64,000 bases of DNA from NCBI GenBank assembly GCA_036658435.1, contig JAVXEO010000003.1:5033-69032 (forward strand), written 5' to 3'. Position 1 is the stretch's first letter; every line of letters begins with the position of its first letter. A model generated the notes under the pieces. The model did no database searches. It was not told the DNA's origin and saw only the letters and a program-made list of their open reading frames with translations. A program made the position numbers and the translations under genes. Of this stretch, positions 7,453-16,258 are shown in pieces. The stretch comes from DIGJ01 sp036658435. Lineage in GTDB: Bacteria; Bacillota; Clostridia; Lachnospirales; Lachnospiraceae.

Positions 7453-9185
7453 AACTTTTATTGTTTTGGACCTTAGTTCTTATGATGGGGGGAGGATTTT
7501 ATGGAATCTGGGAATATGGAATTACCAAAAGACAACAAAAAGAAAAAGATCGTATTTTTTATGAAGAGAGAAAAACATATGGAACACAAATTTATGGAAG
7601 ATATTTGTTTTTTTCAAAATGGTTTTTTACCAGACACAGCATCCGAAAATTAAAACAGAGAATGGATATTTATTTTCCCGGAAATGAAAAAAAAGCAGCA
7701 GCAAAAACCCTTTCCATCTTTCAAGCCGGTTGTGGAAGCGGTGCCCTCGCCATCTTCTTCCTCCTTTTAATACGACCAAACTGGATTCTTTCCTTTATTT
7801 TATTAAGCAGCATCTACTTTACCAATAGCAGCCTTATGATGTATATCATTGAAAAAGAAACCATGGAAATGCTGGAGGAATTTTTGAATTTTCTTTCTGA
7901 AATGCGTCACGCTTTTCAACGAAATCCCATTTTAGAAGAATGTTTGGAACAGACCCGTGATATGAGAGAATACGGAAGCTTAAATGCACACATAACGTAT
8001 CTTTTAGAAATTTTAGAGGAGGAGGATACAACAGAACAAATAAAAGAATATATGGATGCTGTTCCCAACCCATTTCTTAAGGAATTTTTTATGCTTTGCG
8101 TTACGGTACATGGTTTTGGAGATCCCAAGGGAAAAGAAGGGTCCTTGTTTTTGAATAGCTTACAAAATTTGAAACAAAGTGTGACTACGGATATTTTACG
8201 AAGAAAAAAACAAAAACATCTCTTTGGAGGCTACTCTTTTATTATTGCACTGCCAATTCTTACCCTTCCTCTCATATCCATGTGGGCACTGCACACGATG
8301 CCGGTTTTAACAAAATTCTATCATGGCAGTTTCGGAATTCTCTATCCTTTATTTTCTTTTTTGGTTACATGGGTTTGCTATCAGCTGAATCTATATATGC
8401 AGGAAGAAGTGTTTTTTTGGGAAAGGGAGAATGCTATTTCTTATTTTCTTTGCGAAAATCCATTTTTATTCCGTGTACTTAGAAAAAGAGTACATAAAAA
8501 CCAAAGAAAAAGTCTGGGTCTAAAAAACTTACTATCCTCTGTGGGAGATACCCGGAGCCTATATCAACTGGAACTTCAAAGAGTTGGAACGGGGTTCTTC
8601 CTCCTTCTCTTTTCCATTGCCGTGAGCGCTACCCTTCCGGGAGATTTTAAGTGGTATTATTTCTTGTTTTTTACAGCACTTACAGTGGGAGGCTACGAAT
8701 ATCCAAGGGCACTGCTTTTATTTAAGGAATATTGGATGAAAAATGGAAGAAGAGAGGAAGTGATGCAGTTTCAATCCGTAATTTATATCTTATCTGCCAT
8801 CCCAAGAATGACCAGGGAAATATTGCTTGGGTGGTTATTCCAGTTTTCTTATATCTTTAGAGATAACATTGCAAAATGTATAGAAGGGGAGGAGACAACA
8901 GAAGAAGGCTATCCACCTTTAAAACAACTTTTGGAAAATCTGGAGAACTGCGACAAGGTAGGGATGGAGAAGGCATTTGATGAGCTGGAAATGGAACATC
9001 GGTACTTTCAGGAAGAAAAAAAGCAGGAAGGAGAAATTGATTTGGACAATAAGGCAGCAATGGGGAATTTTTTGTCGATGGTGCCCACCGTAACCGTAGT
9101 AATGGGATACCTATTTGCCCCCTTTATTGTGGAAAGCTTTACACAGTTATTTACACAATTCGAACAAATTAAAAACATATTTTAG
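7449..9185 (+). CDS. Fused TadB/TadC-like inner-membrane platform protein (578 aa)
   Basis: TTG 7449 overlaps the ATPase stop, with GGAGGTGGAAG just before it. The protein has an N-terminal anchor, two membrane segments (about residues 95-138), a first helical cytosolic region (EEFLNFLSEMRHAFQRNPI), two to three membrane segments (about 260-320), another pair near 380-420, a second cytosolic region starting at EEVMQFQSVIYILSAIPR, and a C-terminal membrane helix. Each cytosolic region resembles the T2SSF domain found once in TadB and once in TadC. Canonical Tad loci carry two separate genes, so this is best read as a fusion. Its job would be to couple ATPase movement to pilin insertion. Confidence 0.68.
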   Translation: MKLLLFWTLVLMMGGGFYGIWEYGITKRQQKEKDRIFYEERKTYGTQIYGRYLFFSKWFFTRHSIRKLKQRMDIYFPGNEKKAAAKTLSIFQAGCGSGALAIFFLLLIRPNWILSFILLSSIYFTNSSLMMYIIEKETMEMLEEFLNFLSEMRHAFQRNPILEECLEQTRDMREYGSLNAHITYLLEILEEEDTTEQIKEYMDAVPNPFLKEFFMLCVTVHGFGDPKGKEGSLFLNSLQNLKQSVTTDILRRKKQKHLFGGYSFIIALPILTLPLISMWALHTMPVLTKFYHGSFGILYPLFSFLVTWVCYQLNLYMQEEVFFWERENAISYFLCENPFLFRVLRKRVHKNQRKSLGLKNLLSSVGDTRSLYQLELQRVGTGFFLLLFSIAVSATLPGDFKWYYFLFFTALTVGGYEYPRALLLFKEYWMKNGRREEVMQFQSVIYILSAIPRMTREILLGWLFQFSYIFRDNIAKCIEGEETTEEGYPPLKQLLENLENCDKVGMEKAFDELEMEHRYFQEEKKQEGEIDLDNKAAMGNFLSMVPTVTVVMGYLFAPFIVESFTQLFTQFEQIKNIF

Positions 9186-9196
9186 GGAGGTTATTT

Positions 9197-9586
9197 ATGA
9201 AACATATTTTAGAATTTTTTCATGACGTGATACCAATTGTATTTGTTGTAGGAATGCTTGCCATTGCATTTGTATTCTATAATCATACGAAAAATCTGGC
9301 AGCGGCCGGTATAGAAAAGACCTATTCTTTTGATGAACAACTGGAAAATGCCGATATTTATGCCTACGATGGAATGACAGTTTCGGGTCGGGACGTTATC
9401 TTTTTTGCACAAGAGTTTTTCAAATCCCCGGGTACAAAAGGCAGCTTTGCCATTGTAATAAATAGTCAGGGAAGTGGAATTACAACTTCGGATGTTTCAA
9501 GCCAGGTTGAAAGAAACGCCTCTTATATTTGTGATATAAAGGAGGAAAAGGGAGTGCTAAAAAGCGCAACTTTTACAAAAAAATAG
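9197..9586 (+). CDS. Small single-span protein, pilin- or pseudopilin-like (129 aa)
   Basis: A good ribosome site (AGGGAGGTT) lies before ATG 9197. A short polar head (KHILEFFHDV) is followed by one strongly hydrophobic helix (residues about 11-30), then an external domain. The motif YDGMTVSGRDVIFFAQEFF is closely echoed in the last gene of the operon (YDGINLLGSEVINAIRRY), so the two share a domain of unknown name. No classic prepilin cleavage motif is visible. By position, after the platform protein, it could be the major structural subunit of the fibre; this is inference. Confidence 0.55.
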   Translation: MKHILEFFHDVIPIVFVVGMLAIAFVFYNHTKNLAAAGIEKTYSFDEQLENADIYAYDGMTVSGRDVIFFAQEFFKSPGTKGSFAIVINSQGSGITTSDVSSQVERNASYICDIKEEKGVLKSATFTKK

Positions 9587-9973
9587 ATGAAACCAATTTT
9601 AAGTCTTTGGCAGGAAATTTTAGGACTGGTAGTCTGGTGCGCAGCGGTGATGGTATGGTTTGCTTTATTTAAAAACCTGCAATTTGGTTATGGAGTTCTT
9701 GGAGAACGCATTTTTCATGAAAATCTCATTTATGAAGAAAAACAGGAAAAAAGGACGGAAGAGCTGGTTAGCAAAAATGAATTGACAGGAAGTCTATTAA
9801 TAGGAATTTCCTATGATGTAGAGATTGATGGGGAACTTTTAAAAAAAGAAACGTTTAACGCCAGATACTTTGATTATAGCGGACTTGCCTCTTGGTATGA
9901 GAAAACATACCATTTGGAAAAAGAAAGCGGTCAGATTCTAAAAATCTGTTATAAGCGGAAGGAAACAGGGTAG
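9587..9973 (+). CDS. Small single-span protein of the pilus-like operon (128 aa)
   Basis: It starts at ATG 9587, directly after the stop of the previous gene. The layout repeats that of its neighbour: short head, one hydrophobic helix (LGLVVWCAAVMVWFALF, about residues 12-28), then a soluble outer domain of about 95 residues ending in a basic tail. I do not recognise the domain. The position among pilin-like genes suggests a minor subunit or TadE-like pseudopilin. Confidence 0.5.
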   Translation: MKPILSLWQEILGLVVWCAAVMVWFALFKNLQFGYGVLGERIFHENLIYEEKQEKRTEELVSKNELTGSLLIGISYDVEIDGELLKKETFNARYFDYSGLASWYEKTYHLEKESGQILKICYKRKETG

Positions 9974-9974
9974 T

Positions 9975-10478
9975 ATGCATATTTTTGGAAAAATAATGAG
10001 TGTTTTATTAACCGTAACGGCACTGTTTCTTGTTCCCATTACCTATACCGTGGAAAAACAAGAGTTTCTCACCCAGGTTTACATACAGACCGTCGTTGAA
10101 AAATTTGTGGATTCGGTAAGGTGCAAGGGCTATTTAACAGAGGGGATGTACCTTTATTTTATAAATGATCTGGATGCAGGAGGAGACCTATATACCATTC
10201 GGATGAAACACATACAACAAATCTATGAAAGAGAAGAAAATTTTCAATATGAACGCTGTACTTATGAAAAAGAAATTCTGGAAAGAATAGAAAATACCCA
10301 AAAAAAATATATCATGATGGAAGGAGACTATTTTGCAATCACCGTTTGTAACCGCAGTGAAACCATGGAAAATCGTATGGAAAGGTTATGGTATGGAAGG
10401 AAAAATCAAGAAAATTCTATTTTTGCAAGCGCAGGAGGAAGAGTACGGGATGAAGCATGGGAGGAAGCAGATAAGTGA
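9975..10478 (+). CDS. Signal-anchored protein of the pilus-like operon (167 aa)
   Basis: ATG 9975 follows the previous stop by one base. An N-terminal hydrophobic helix (IMSVLLTVTALFLVPITYTV) is followed by an external domain with KFVDSVRCKGYLTEGMY, a pattern common in proteins encoded between TadC and TadE in Clostridia: a helix carrying a short Cys-containing motif, then an acidic domain. The function is unknown. The 3' end overlaps the next gene by four bases (GTGA), indicating translational coupling. Confidence 0.5.
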   Translation: MHIFGKIMSVLLTVTALFLVPITYTVEKQEFLTQVYIQTVVEKFVDSVRCKGYLTEGMYLYFINDLDAGGDLYTIRMKHIQQIYEREENFQYERCTYEKEILERIENTQKKYIMMEGDYFAITVCNRSETMENRMERLWYGRKNQENSIFASAGGRVRDEAWEEADK

Positions 10479-11314
10479 AGGGAGATCAGAGCATTTTTGT
10501 ATTTTTTATGATATGGATATCCATGGCCGTTGTTTTGGATGCAAAACAGACCCTGCTCTTTGAAATGTGTTTACAAAAGCAAAGATACGATGCTATTTTA
10601 GAGACGGCAGTGGATGATGCGGCATCCTGTCTTTTGGATAACGATCGGGGAAGTTATCCAAAACTTCATAAAGAAGAGGCGCTGGAAGTTCTGCTAAATT
10701 CCCTTTATGCAGGATTTGATATTTCAGAAAATCAACAGGCACAGGAAGAACTGAGAGGATATATTCCCCTGGTTATGGTAATGGACTATGATGGCCTCTA
10801 CGTGTGGAAAAATGTGGAAGAGCGATGGAGCGAAAAGTTTCCCTATTCTTATGAATGTACCTATGGAAATGCACAAAATAAAAAGGCGGGAATTCAATTT
10901 ACAATGGGAGAGGCGCTGTACTTTATGACGGGGAAAAAAGAAGTACCAATATTGGAAGCAAGGAAGGATATTTATGAGAAAAATCCAGACTTATGGGCAT
11001 TTGAAAGGAAAGAAAGCTTTGAAGAAATCCGAAATGAAGTGATTATTAATACGATGATGAAGAAAATGACGCAGCATATGAATGCTTCTAACCGCATTGG
11101 AAAAAGATATGGAATCCAATATGCCTGTGCAGTTCCCTATATTGAAGAAGAACTTTTTGAAAGAACCGTTGGTGACATTTCGATTTTTATGGTTTTTCAG
11201 GGATATCCTTATGGAAATCAAATTACCCAGCGTTATTATCGGGTAGAAGCTGCCGGTGCAAGGGTGCGAAAGACCATAGAGAAAAGGGGGAATGAGAATG
11301 CGGCATTTAATTGA
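10475..11314 (+). CDS. Signal-anchored protein of the pilus-like operon (279 aa)
   Basis: GTG 10475 overlaps the previous stop and has GGAGGAAG upstream (10460-10467). The protein has one N-terminal membrane helix (SIFVFFMIWISMAVVLDAK) and a long outer region without repeats. Its first part, AILETAVDDAASCLLDN, is a helix like the post-membrane region of TadE/TadF pseudopilins, but the protein is longer than those. I cannot name the domain. Its stop overlaps the following gene by 23 bases. Confidence 0.48.
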   Translation: MKGDQSIFVFFMIWISMAVVLDAKQTLLFEMCLQKQRYDAILETAVDDAASCLLDNDRGSYPKLHKEEALEVLLNSLYAGFDISENQQAQEELRGYIPLVMVMDYDGLYVWKNVEERWSEKFPYSYECTYGNAQNKKAGIQFTMGEALYFMTGKKEVPILEARKDIYEKNPDLWAFERKESFEEIRNEVIINTMMKKMTQHMNASNRIGKRYGIQYACAVPYIEEELFERTVGDISIFMVFQGYPYGNQITQRYYRVEAAGARVRKTIEKRGNENAAFN

Positions 11315-12476
11315 CTGGTTTAAAGAGGTAGCAGGGCTGTGGATGGTAATCGGCATGATATCAATAGCCGCACTTTTATTTTCTGCTGCAAAACAATTTG
11401 GTTTTACAGCAAATTCCAAAATAGCCGGAGCAAATGAGGAATTAAAAGACCTGTCCTATAAGAAGTATGATGGAATTAACTTACTGGGATCTGAGGTAAT
11501 CAATGCAATTCGCCGTTATCAGGAAGAAATAAAGGTGACAGTCTATACGGGAGAATCCGTAGATACGTATCATGGAAATTTTAAGCTAATGAATAACAAC
11601 CGAAAAAGCGAGCGCTATATTAAACCATCACAAAGCTATACCGGAAGTTTACTAAAAACAGAAAATAAGGAGGTTGTAGGGCTTGTTTTTGCAAAAGAGG
11701 GGATTGTTCTCACAGAAAAAGGATATAAGGAACTGCTTTCTCAAATAGTGGGAATGAATCCGGAGGACACAACGATGGACCGGGTAATCCATGAAGTTAC
11801 AAATTTGGTTAAGGGAAAAGACCAAACCATAATTTTATTACAACAAGAGACCGAAAAGTTAACCGGAGAAAAACAGCAAATAAACGGGAAACTTCAAAAT
11901 GCGGAAGCAGAAAACCGGCAAATAAATAACCAGCTTCAGAATGTTATAGCACAAAAACAGCAAATAAACAGCCAGCTTTTAGAAGCGAATACAAAATATG
12001 GGGAACTCAATCAACATTTGATTTGGGGAAAAGGCTTAATTGCGGATGCTATTTCAAAAAAAGGAGTGTCTACCACAGGAAATGAGAACTTTAATGTTAT
12101 GGCATCCAATATTTTAAAAATACAAAGCGCAAATGGAAAACGAATTGTAGAAGAAAAATTGCTAGAGGACAGGTCAATTGTTATAGAGCATTGGGGACTG
12201 CAAAACGGGGGAAAGCTGGATGAAACCGGATACTATCTAGACTGCAGACTAAATACAAAAAATGATCCCAGCCAAGTCTACCTTTCTACGGGTAAAAAAT
12301 GTACTTCTGCGGGTATTTACCCGACAAATTATAGCAACTGTTCTTATCTATACAAAGGAAGGGATGGATACTGCTACGCTAGAATATATGCAGATTACTA
12401 TACAGAAAGCTGGGGAGAGCGTACGGTTTCTATATCCGGTGAAAGGTATCGAAATGTTTACTATCTTTCAGAATAA
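11292..12476 (+). CDS. Membrane-anchored coiled-coil protein with tail-fibre-like motif; candidate tip adhesin
   Basis: A membrane helix (residues about 13-30) is followed by the same YDG-containing domain as in the 9197 gene, then a coiled coil (about 175-240) built on near-repeats such as KQQINGKLQNAEAE and KQQINSQLLEAN. After it comes LIADAISKKGVSTTGNENF, a segment of the kind often seen in phage tail or tail-fibre proteins (I-x2-K-G-V-x-T-x-G), and a C-terminal domain rich in Tyr, Gly and Cys. The order anchor, pilin-like domain, stalk and head suggests an adhesin or minor tip subunit. It is the last gene of the operon. ATG 11298 is an alternative start. Confidence 0.55.
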   Translation: MRMRHLIDWFKEVAGLWMVIGMISIAALLFSAAKQFGFTANSKIAGANEELKDLSYKKYDGINLLGSEVINAIRRYQEEIKVTVYTGESVDTYHGNFKLMNNNRKSERYIKPSQSYTGSLLKTENKEVVGLVFAKEGIVLTEKGYKELLSQIVGMNPEDTTMDRVIHEVTNLVKGKDQTIILLQQETEKLTGEKQQINGKLQNAEAENRQINNQLQNVIAQKQQINSQLLEANTKYGELNQHLIWGKGLIADAISKKGVSTTGNENFNVMASNILKIQSANGKRIVEEKLLEDRSIVIEHWGLQNGGKLDETGYYLDCRLNTKNDPSQVYLSTGKKCTSAGIYPTNYSNCSYLYKGRDGYCYARIYADYYTESWGERTVSISGERYRNVYYLSE

Positions 12477-12491
12477 AATAGCAGCTTCCAC

Positions 12492-12520
12492 TTGTCAAAA
12501 TTCATAAAATGTCCGATACT
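12492..12520 (+). promoter_or_regulatory. Sigma-A promoter before the pse gene group
   Basis: TTGTCA (12492-12497) and GATACT (12515-12520) with a 17-base spacer lie between the end of the pilus-like operon and the 12556 gene, so the pse group can be transcribed separately. Confidence 0.5.
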
Positions 12521-12555
12521 ATATAGTAAAGACTCTGGAAAGGCATGGTATTATT

Positions 12556-12933
12556 ATGAAAAATATCAGGAAAAGACAGATGGAAGCTTTGGAAGAACTT
12601 TGTATATATGATAAAAAACTTTTACGTATACTGCCTACAATTTCCCGGGAATTAAGTGAAGACTTGCAAGGGGATACCTTGGATTTACTTCATCAGTTTG
12701 CAGATGGATTAAACTGGGTTATTGAGGTTACCAATGCTTGTATGGAATTAATTCAGGAGAATAAAAGTAAAATTAATTCGAAGCAAATTAGTAATAGTGT
12801 AGAAGCATTTGAGTGTGCATTGAATAAAGAAGATTTAGAGGAGATTGCATCCGTTATGCAAAATGGAATCCAGTTTTTTTTAGAGGACATCCTGGATGCA
12901 GCCTCTCAAATTGTAAGGATCGAACGTAAATAG
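12556..12933 (+). CDS. Unknown helical protein, 125 aa
   Basis: I do not recognise this protein. It has no signal or membrane segment and is predicted mostly helical, with acidic and hydrophobic residues alternating (SRELSEDLQGDTLDLLHQF; EDLEEIASVMQNGIQFFLED). Such small helical acidic proteins can act as chaperones or regulators of export systems. It lies between the pilus-like operon and pseI, 23 bases before the latter and behind its own promoter, so it is probably co-transcribed with the sugar genes. A weak ribosome site (GGAAAGGC) precedes ATG 12556. Confidence 0.55.
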   Translation: MKNIRKRQMEALEELCIYDKKLLRILPTISRELSEDLQGDTLDLLHQFADGLNWVIEVTNACMELIQENKSKINSKQISNSVEAFECALNKEDLEEIASVMQNGIQFFLEDILDAASQIVRIERK

Positions 12934-12956
12934 ACAAATTCCAGAACAGGAAAGGT

Positions 12957-13997
12957 ATGGTTACCAGCATGATACATTTATATGAAAAAATGAAGAGCGG
13001 CGTATATATTATTGCGGAGATGTCGGCAAATCACGGTGGAAAGTTAGAAACGGCCTTAAAAATCGTTGAGGAGGCCAAGAAGGCGGGAGCAGATTGCCTG
13101 AAGATACAGACTTATACGGCGGATACGTTAACCATACCCTGCCATAAACCGCCATTTCAGATAAAAGGTGGTTTGTGGGATGGCTATACCTACTATGACT
13201 TGTATAAAAAAGCATACACACCTTGGGAATGGCAGCAAGCAATCAAAGAAAAATGTGAAGAAATAGGAATTGATTTTCTCTCTACTCCATTTGATACTAC
13301 ATCTGTAGACTTTCTCGAAGAAATAGGCATTGAATTTTATAAAATTGCGTCTTTTGAATTGGTGGACATTCCGTTAATTGAATATATTGCCAAGAAGGGA
13401 AAACCAATGATTCTTTCTTGTGGAATGGGAAGTATAGAAGAAATTGAAGAAGCAATTTCTGCTTGTAAAAAAAATGGAAACGAACAAATTATACTTTTGA
13501 AATGTTGCTCCCAGTATCCGGCGGAATATGAGAATATGAATGTTTCGCTAATTCCGGACATGAAGAAACGTTTTAATGTGCCGGTGGGACTTTCGGATCA
13601 TTCCTTAGGCTCTTTGGCGGATATTATTGCCGTATCTTTAGGAGCAAAAATTATTGAAAAGCATGTTTGTCTGAATAAAGAAAGTGAAAGTGCCGATATT
13701 GGATTTTCCACAGAAATAAAGGACTTTGCAAAGATGGTTTGTGATGTAGAAAATACATTGAAAATTATGGGGAAAGGCACTTATGATTTAACCCAGCAAG
13801 AAAAAAAGGAAGTACAGGTAAGACGTTCCTTATTTGCAGTGAAGGATATTAAAAAGGGAGAAAAGTTTACCAGGGAAAACATTCGAAGCATTCGTCCCGG
13901 AGATGGATTAAAACCAAAATATTATGCTGCACTTTTAGATAAAGAAGCAAAGCAGGATTATGAATATGGAGATCCCATTGGGTCTTTCGAAGTGTGA
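12957..13997 (+). CDS. pseI: Pseudaminic acid synthase (NeuB family)
   Basis: The protein has the NeuB TIM-barrel opening (YIIAEMSANHGG, then ADCLKIQTYT), the middle motifs STPFD, YKIASFELVD and GLSDHS, and a C-terminal SAF/antifreeze-like domain (RSLFAVKDIKKGE, about residues 288-346). The stretch DGYTYYDLYKKAYTPWEW is typical of PseI rather than of N-acetylneuraminate synthase. PseI condenses a 2,4-diacetamido-trideoxy-altrose with phosphoenolpyruvate to form pseudaminic acid. Length (346 aa) is normal. The flanking pseG and pseC support the choice. Start ATG 12957 has AGGAAAGG very close; ATG 12969 is possible. Confidence 0.88.
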   Translation: MVTSMIHLYEKMKSGVYIIAEMSANHGGKLETALKIVEEAKKAGADCLKIQTYTADTLTIPCHKPPFQIKGGLWDGYTYYDLYKKAYTPWEWQQAIKEKCEEIGIDFLSTPFDTTSVDFLEEIGIEFYKIASFELVDIPLIEYIAKKGKPMILSCGMGSIEEIEEAISACKKNGNEQIILLKCCSQYPAEYENMNVSLIPDMKKRFNVPVGLSDHSLGSLADIIAVSLGAKIIEKHVCLNKESESADIGFSTEIKDFAKMVCDVENTLKIMGKGTYDLTQQEKKEVQVRRSLFAVKDIKKGEKFTRENIRSIRPGDGLKPKYYAALLDKEAKQDYEYGDPIGSFEV

Positions 13998-14003
13998 AAG
14001 GGT

Positions 14004-15047
14004 GTGGCCAGAGATATGTTTTACCTACGCGTAGATGGAAACCAAACCATTGCTTCCGGCCATGTCATGCGGTGCATGGCAATTGCGGGGCAGATAGAAA
14101 AAATGGGAGAATCCTGTGTTTTTATTACAGCCGATGAGGAACCCAAAAGACTAATAGAAGAAAATGGATTTTCGGTTCGGTGCTTACATACTTCATGGAG
14201 TGATATGGAAGGAGAACTTCCCACGCTTCTTACCTTAATCAAAGAATGTAATATAAAAAAGTTGTTGGTGGATTCCTATTTTATTACCCCGAGATATTTA
14301 GAACAGCTAAAAGAAGTAGTTTCTGTCTTTTATATGGATGATTTGAATCGCTTTTTATATCCGGTAGACACCTTGATTAACTATGGAATTCAATACCCCC
14401 TATATCATTATGAAGAAAACTATAAAGAAAGCGGGACAACACTGCTTTTGGGATGCGATTACATTCCTCTGCGGGAAGAATTTCAAGGAATAAAACCAAG
14501 ATTATCCGGGAAAGTAAAAAATATTTTAATTACAACAGGAGGAACCGATCCTTTTCGTATGGAAATAGAAATTTTTGAAAAACTAAAGGAAAAGGATTGT
14601 TGTTTTTATATAATTTGCGGAGCCATGAATGGAAACTATGAGGAACTGCACAAATTAGAAAAAAAATATAAAAACGTAAGAATCTATAAAAATGTAAAAA
14701 AAATGACAGATATTATGAAAGCCTGTGATTTGGCAATATCCGCAGGGGGAACCACACTTTATGAGCTGGCAGCTTGTGGACTTCCTACGGTTAGCTTTAG
14801 CTTTACAGATAACCAGATAGAGGGTGCACAGGAATTTGCGAAACAGAAAATTATTCCTTATGCAGGGGATGCAAGAAATGGGATGGAGACTTGCTGCCAG
14901 ACCATCGCCCTCTCTATAGAAGAGTTGGAGAAGGATTATGAAAATAGAAAGCAGATTAGCCTGAAGATGCAGAAATTGATTGATGGAAATGGGGCAGAAA
15001 GAATTGCAGCCCGGTGCGTTCAGGCAGAAGAAAGGAACGAAGACTAA
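14004..15047 (+). CDS. pseG: UDP-2,4-diacetamido-2,4,6-trideoxy-altropyranose hydrolase
   Basis: PseG removes UDP from the nucleotide sugar that feeds PseI. It has a GT-B-like fold: RVDGNQTIASGHVMRC at the N-terminus holds the conserved Gly-His of the family, and the C-terminal half has ILITTGGTDPFRM and AISAGGTTLYELAACGLP, the UDP-binding motifs shared with MurG-like enzymes. GTG 14004 or ATG 14016 (closer to the usual family start) may be used. The gene begins six bases after pseI and ends two bases before pseC. Confidence 0.85.
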   Translation: MARDMFYLRVDGNQTIASGHVMRCMAIAGQIEKMGESCVFITADEEPKRLIEENGFSVRCLHTSWSDMEGELPTLLTLIKECNIKKLLVDSYFITPRYLEQLKEVVSVFYMDDLNRFLYPVDTLINYGIQYPLYHYEENYKESGTTLLLGCDYIPLREEFQGIKPRLSGKVKNILITTGGTDPFRMEIEIFEKLKEKDCCFYIICGAMNGNYEELHKLEKKYKNVRIYKNVKKMTDIMKACDLAISAGGTTLYELAACGLPTVSFSFTDNQIEGAQEFAKQKIIPYAGDARNGMETCCQTIALSIEELEKDYENRKQISLKMQKLIDGNGAERIAARCVQAEERNED

Positions 15048-15048
15048 T

Positions 15049-16185
15049 ATGTATATACCTTATGGTACACAGTGGATAGAAGAAGAAGATATACAGGCAG
15101 TTGTGGATACTTTACGGTCTGATTATTTGACAACAGGGCCCAAAGTAAAAGAATTTGAAGAAAAAGTGGCAACTTATGTTGGCGCAAAGTATGGAGTTGC
15201 CGTAGCAAATGGGACAGCGGCCTTACACCTTGCTTGTATGGCAGCGGGAATAAAACAAGGAGATGAGGTAATTACCTCACCCATTACCTTTGCAGCCTCG
15301 GCCAATTGTGTACTTTATTGTGAAGGCACACCGGTTTTTTCCGATGTGGATAGAGAGACTTATAACATTTCTCCGGCAGCCATCCGAAAGAATATTACCA
15401 AAAAAACAAAAGCAATCATTCCGGTTCATTATACGGGACAACCTTGTGAAATGGATGAAATTCACCAAATTGCAAAGGAACATAATCTGTGTGTAATTGA
15501 AGACGCCGCTCATGCTTTGGGAGCCGAATATAAGGGGAAAAAAGTGGGCGGATTATCTGACATGACCTGCTTTAGTTTTCATCCCGTCAAACATATTACC
15601 ACTTGTGAAGGCGGAATGATTACCACCAATAACAGAGAACTCTATGAGAAATTAAAATTGCTTCGCTCCCATGGAATTACAAGAGAAGAAGAAAATCTAG
15701 AAAAAGAAGAGGGCTCTTGGTATTATGAACAACAGATACTAGGCTATAATTACCGGATTTCCGATGTACAGTGTGCATTGGGAATCAGTCAAATGAATCG
15801 TATAGAGACTTTTGTAGAACGCAGACAGGAAATCGCTGCTTATTATAATGAAAATCTAAAAAATATAGAGGGACTGGTACTTCCCTATCAAAAGGAAGGG
15901 TGCCAAAGCAGCTGGCATCTTTATGTGATACGTGTTAAAGGCGAGGTACGTAAAGAAATATTTGAAAAGCTCAGGGAAGCAGAAATTGGTGTAAATGTAC
16001 ATTATATTCCGGTTTATAAACATCCATATTATCAAAAAAACGGATATCAGAATGTTTATTGCAGGGAAGCAGAGGAACTATATCGGGGAATAATCAGTAT
16101 TCCCATGTATCCTAAACTAACAAAAGACCAGCAGGATGATGTAATCCAAAAAATTAAAAACATTTTCTTTATTACTTCACAGTAG
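15049..16185 (+). CDS. pseC: UDP-4-amino-4,6-dideoxy-N-acetyl-altrosamine transaminase
   Basis: This is a DegT/DnrJ/EryC1-family PLP aminotransferase of 378 residues. The motifs VANGTAALHLA, SPITFAASAN, VIEDAAHALGAEY and the PLP Lys in FHPVKHITTCEGG (about residue 181) are all present, as is YNYRISDVQCALG. PseC transfers an amino group from glutamate to the 4-keto sugar made by PseB. Neighbouring pseI and pseG point to pseudaminic acid rather than another amino sugar. PseB, PseH and PseF are not in the window. The start ATG 15049 immediately follows the pseG stop. Confidence 0.85.
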   Translation: MYIPYGTQWIEEEDIQAVVDTLRSDYLTTGPKVKEFEEKVATYVGAKYGVAVANGTAALHLACMAAGIKQGDEVITSPITFAASANCVLYCEGTPVFSDVDRETYNISPAAIRKNITKKTKAIIPVHYTGQPCEMDEIHQIAKEHNLCVIEDAAHALGAEYKGKKVGGLSDMTCFSFHPVKHITTCEGGMITTNNRELYEKLKLLRSHGITREEENLEKEEGSWYYEQQILGYNYRISDVQCALGISQMNRIETFVERRQEIAAYYNENLKNIEGLVLPYQKEGCQSSWHLYVIRVKGEVRKEIFEKLREAEIGVNVHYIPVYKHPYYQKNGYQNVYCREAEELYRGIISIPMYPKLTKDQQDDVIQKIKNIFFITSQ

Positions 16186-16204
16186 GAAAACAATGTGCTA
16201 TACT
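16176..16204 (+). promoter_or_regulatory. Sigma-A promoter of the citrate synthase gene
   Basis: TTCACA (16176-16181) and TATACT (16199-16204) are separated by 17 bases. The -35 hexamer lies just before the pseC stop codon. Confidence 0.65.
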
Positions 16205-16258
16205 GTAAATCATTCAGAAATGTGAATGCAAAGTAGAGAAAAGAAAGGAAGACACTAT

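Noticed and set aside
12957..13997. N-acetylneuraminate synthase (NeuB)
   Set aside because: The DGYTYYDLYKKAYTPWEW segment and flanking pseG and pseC favour PseI.
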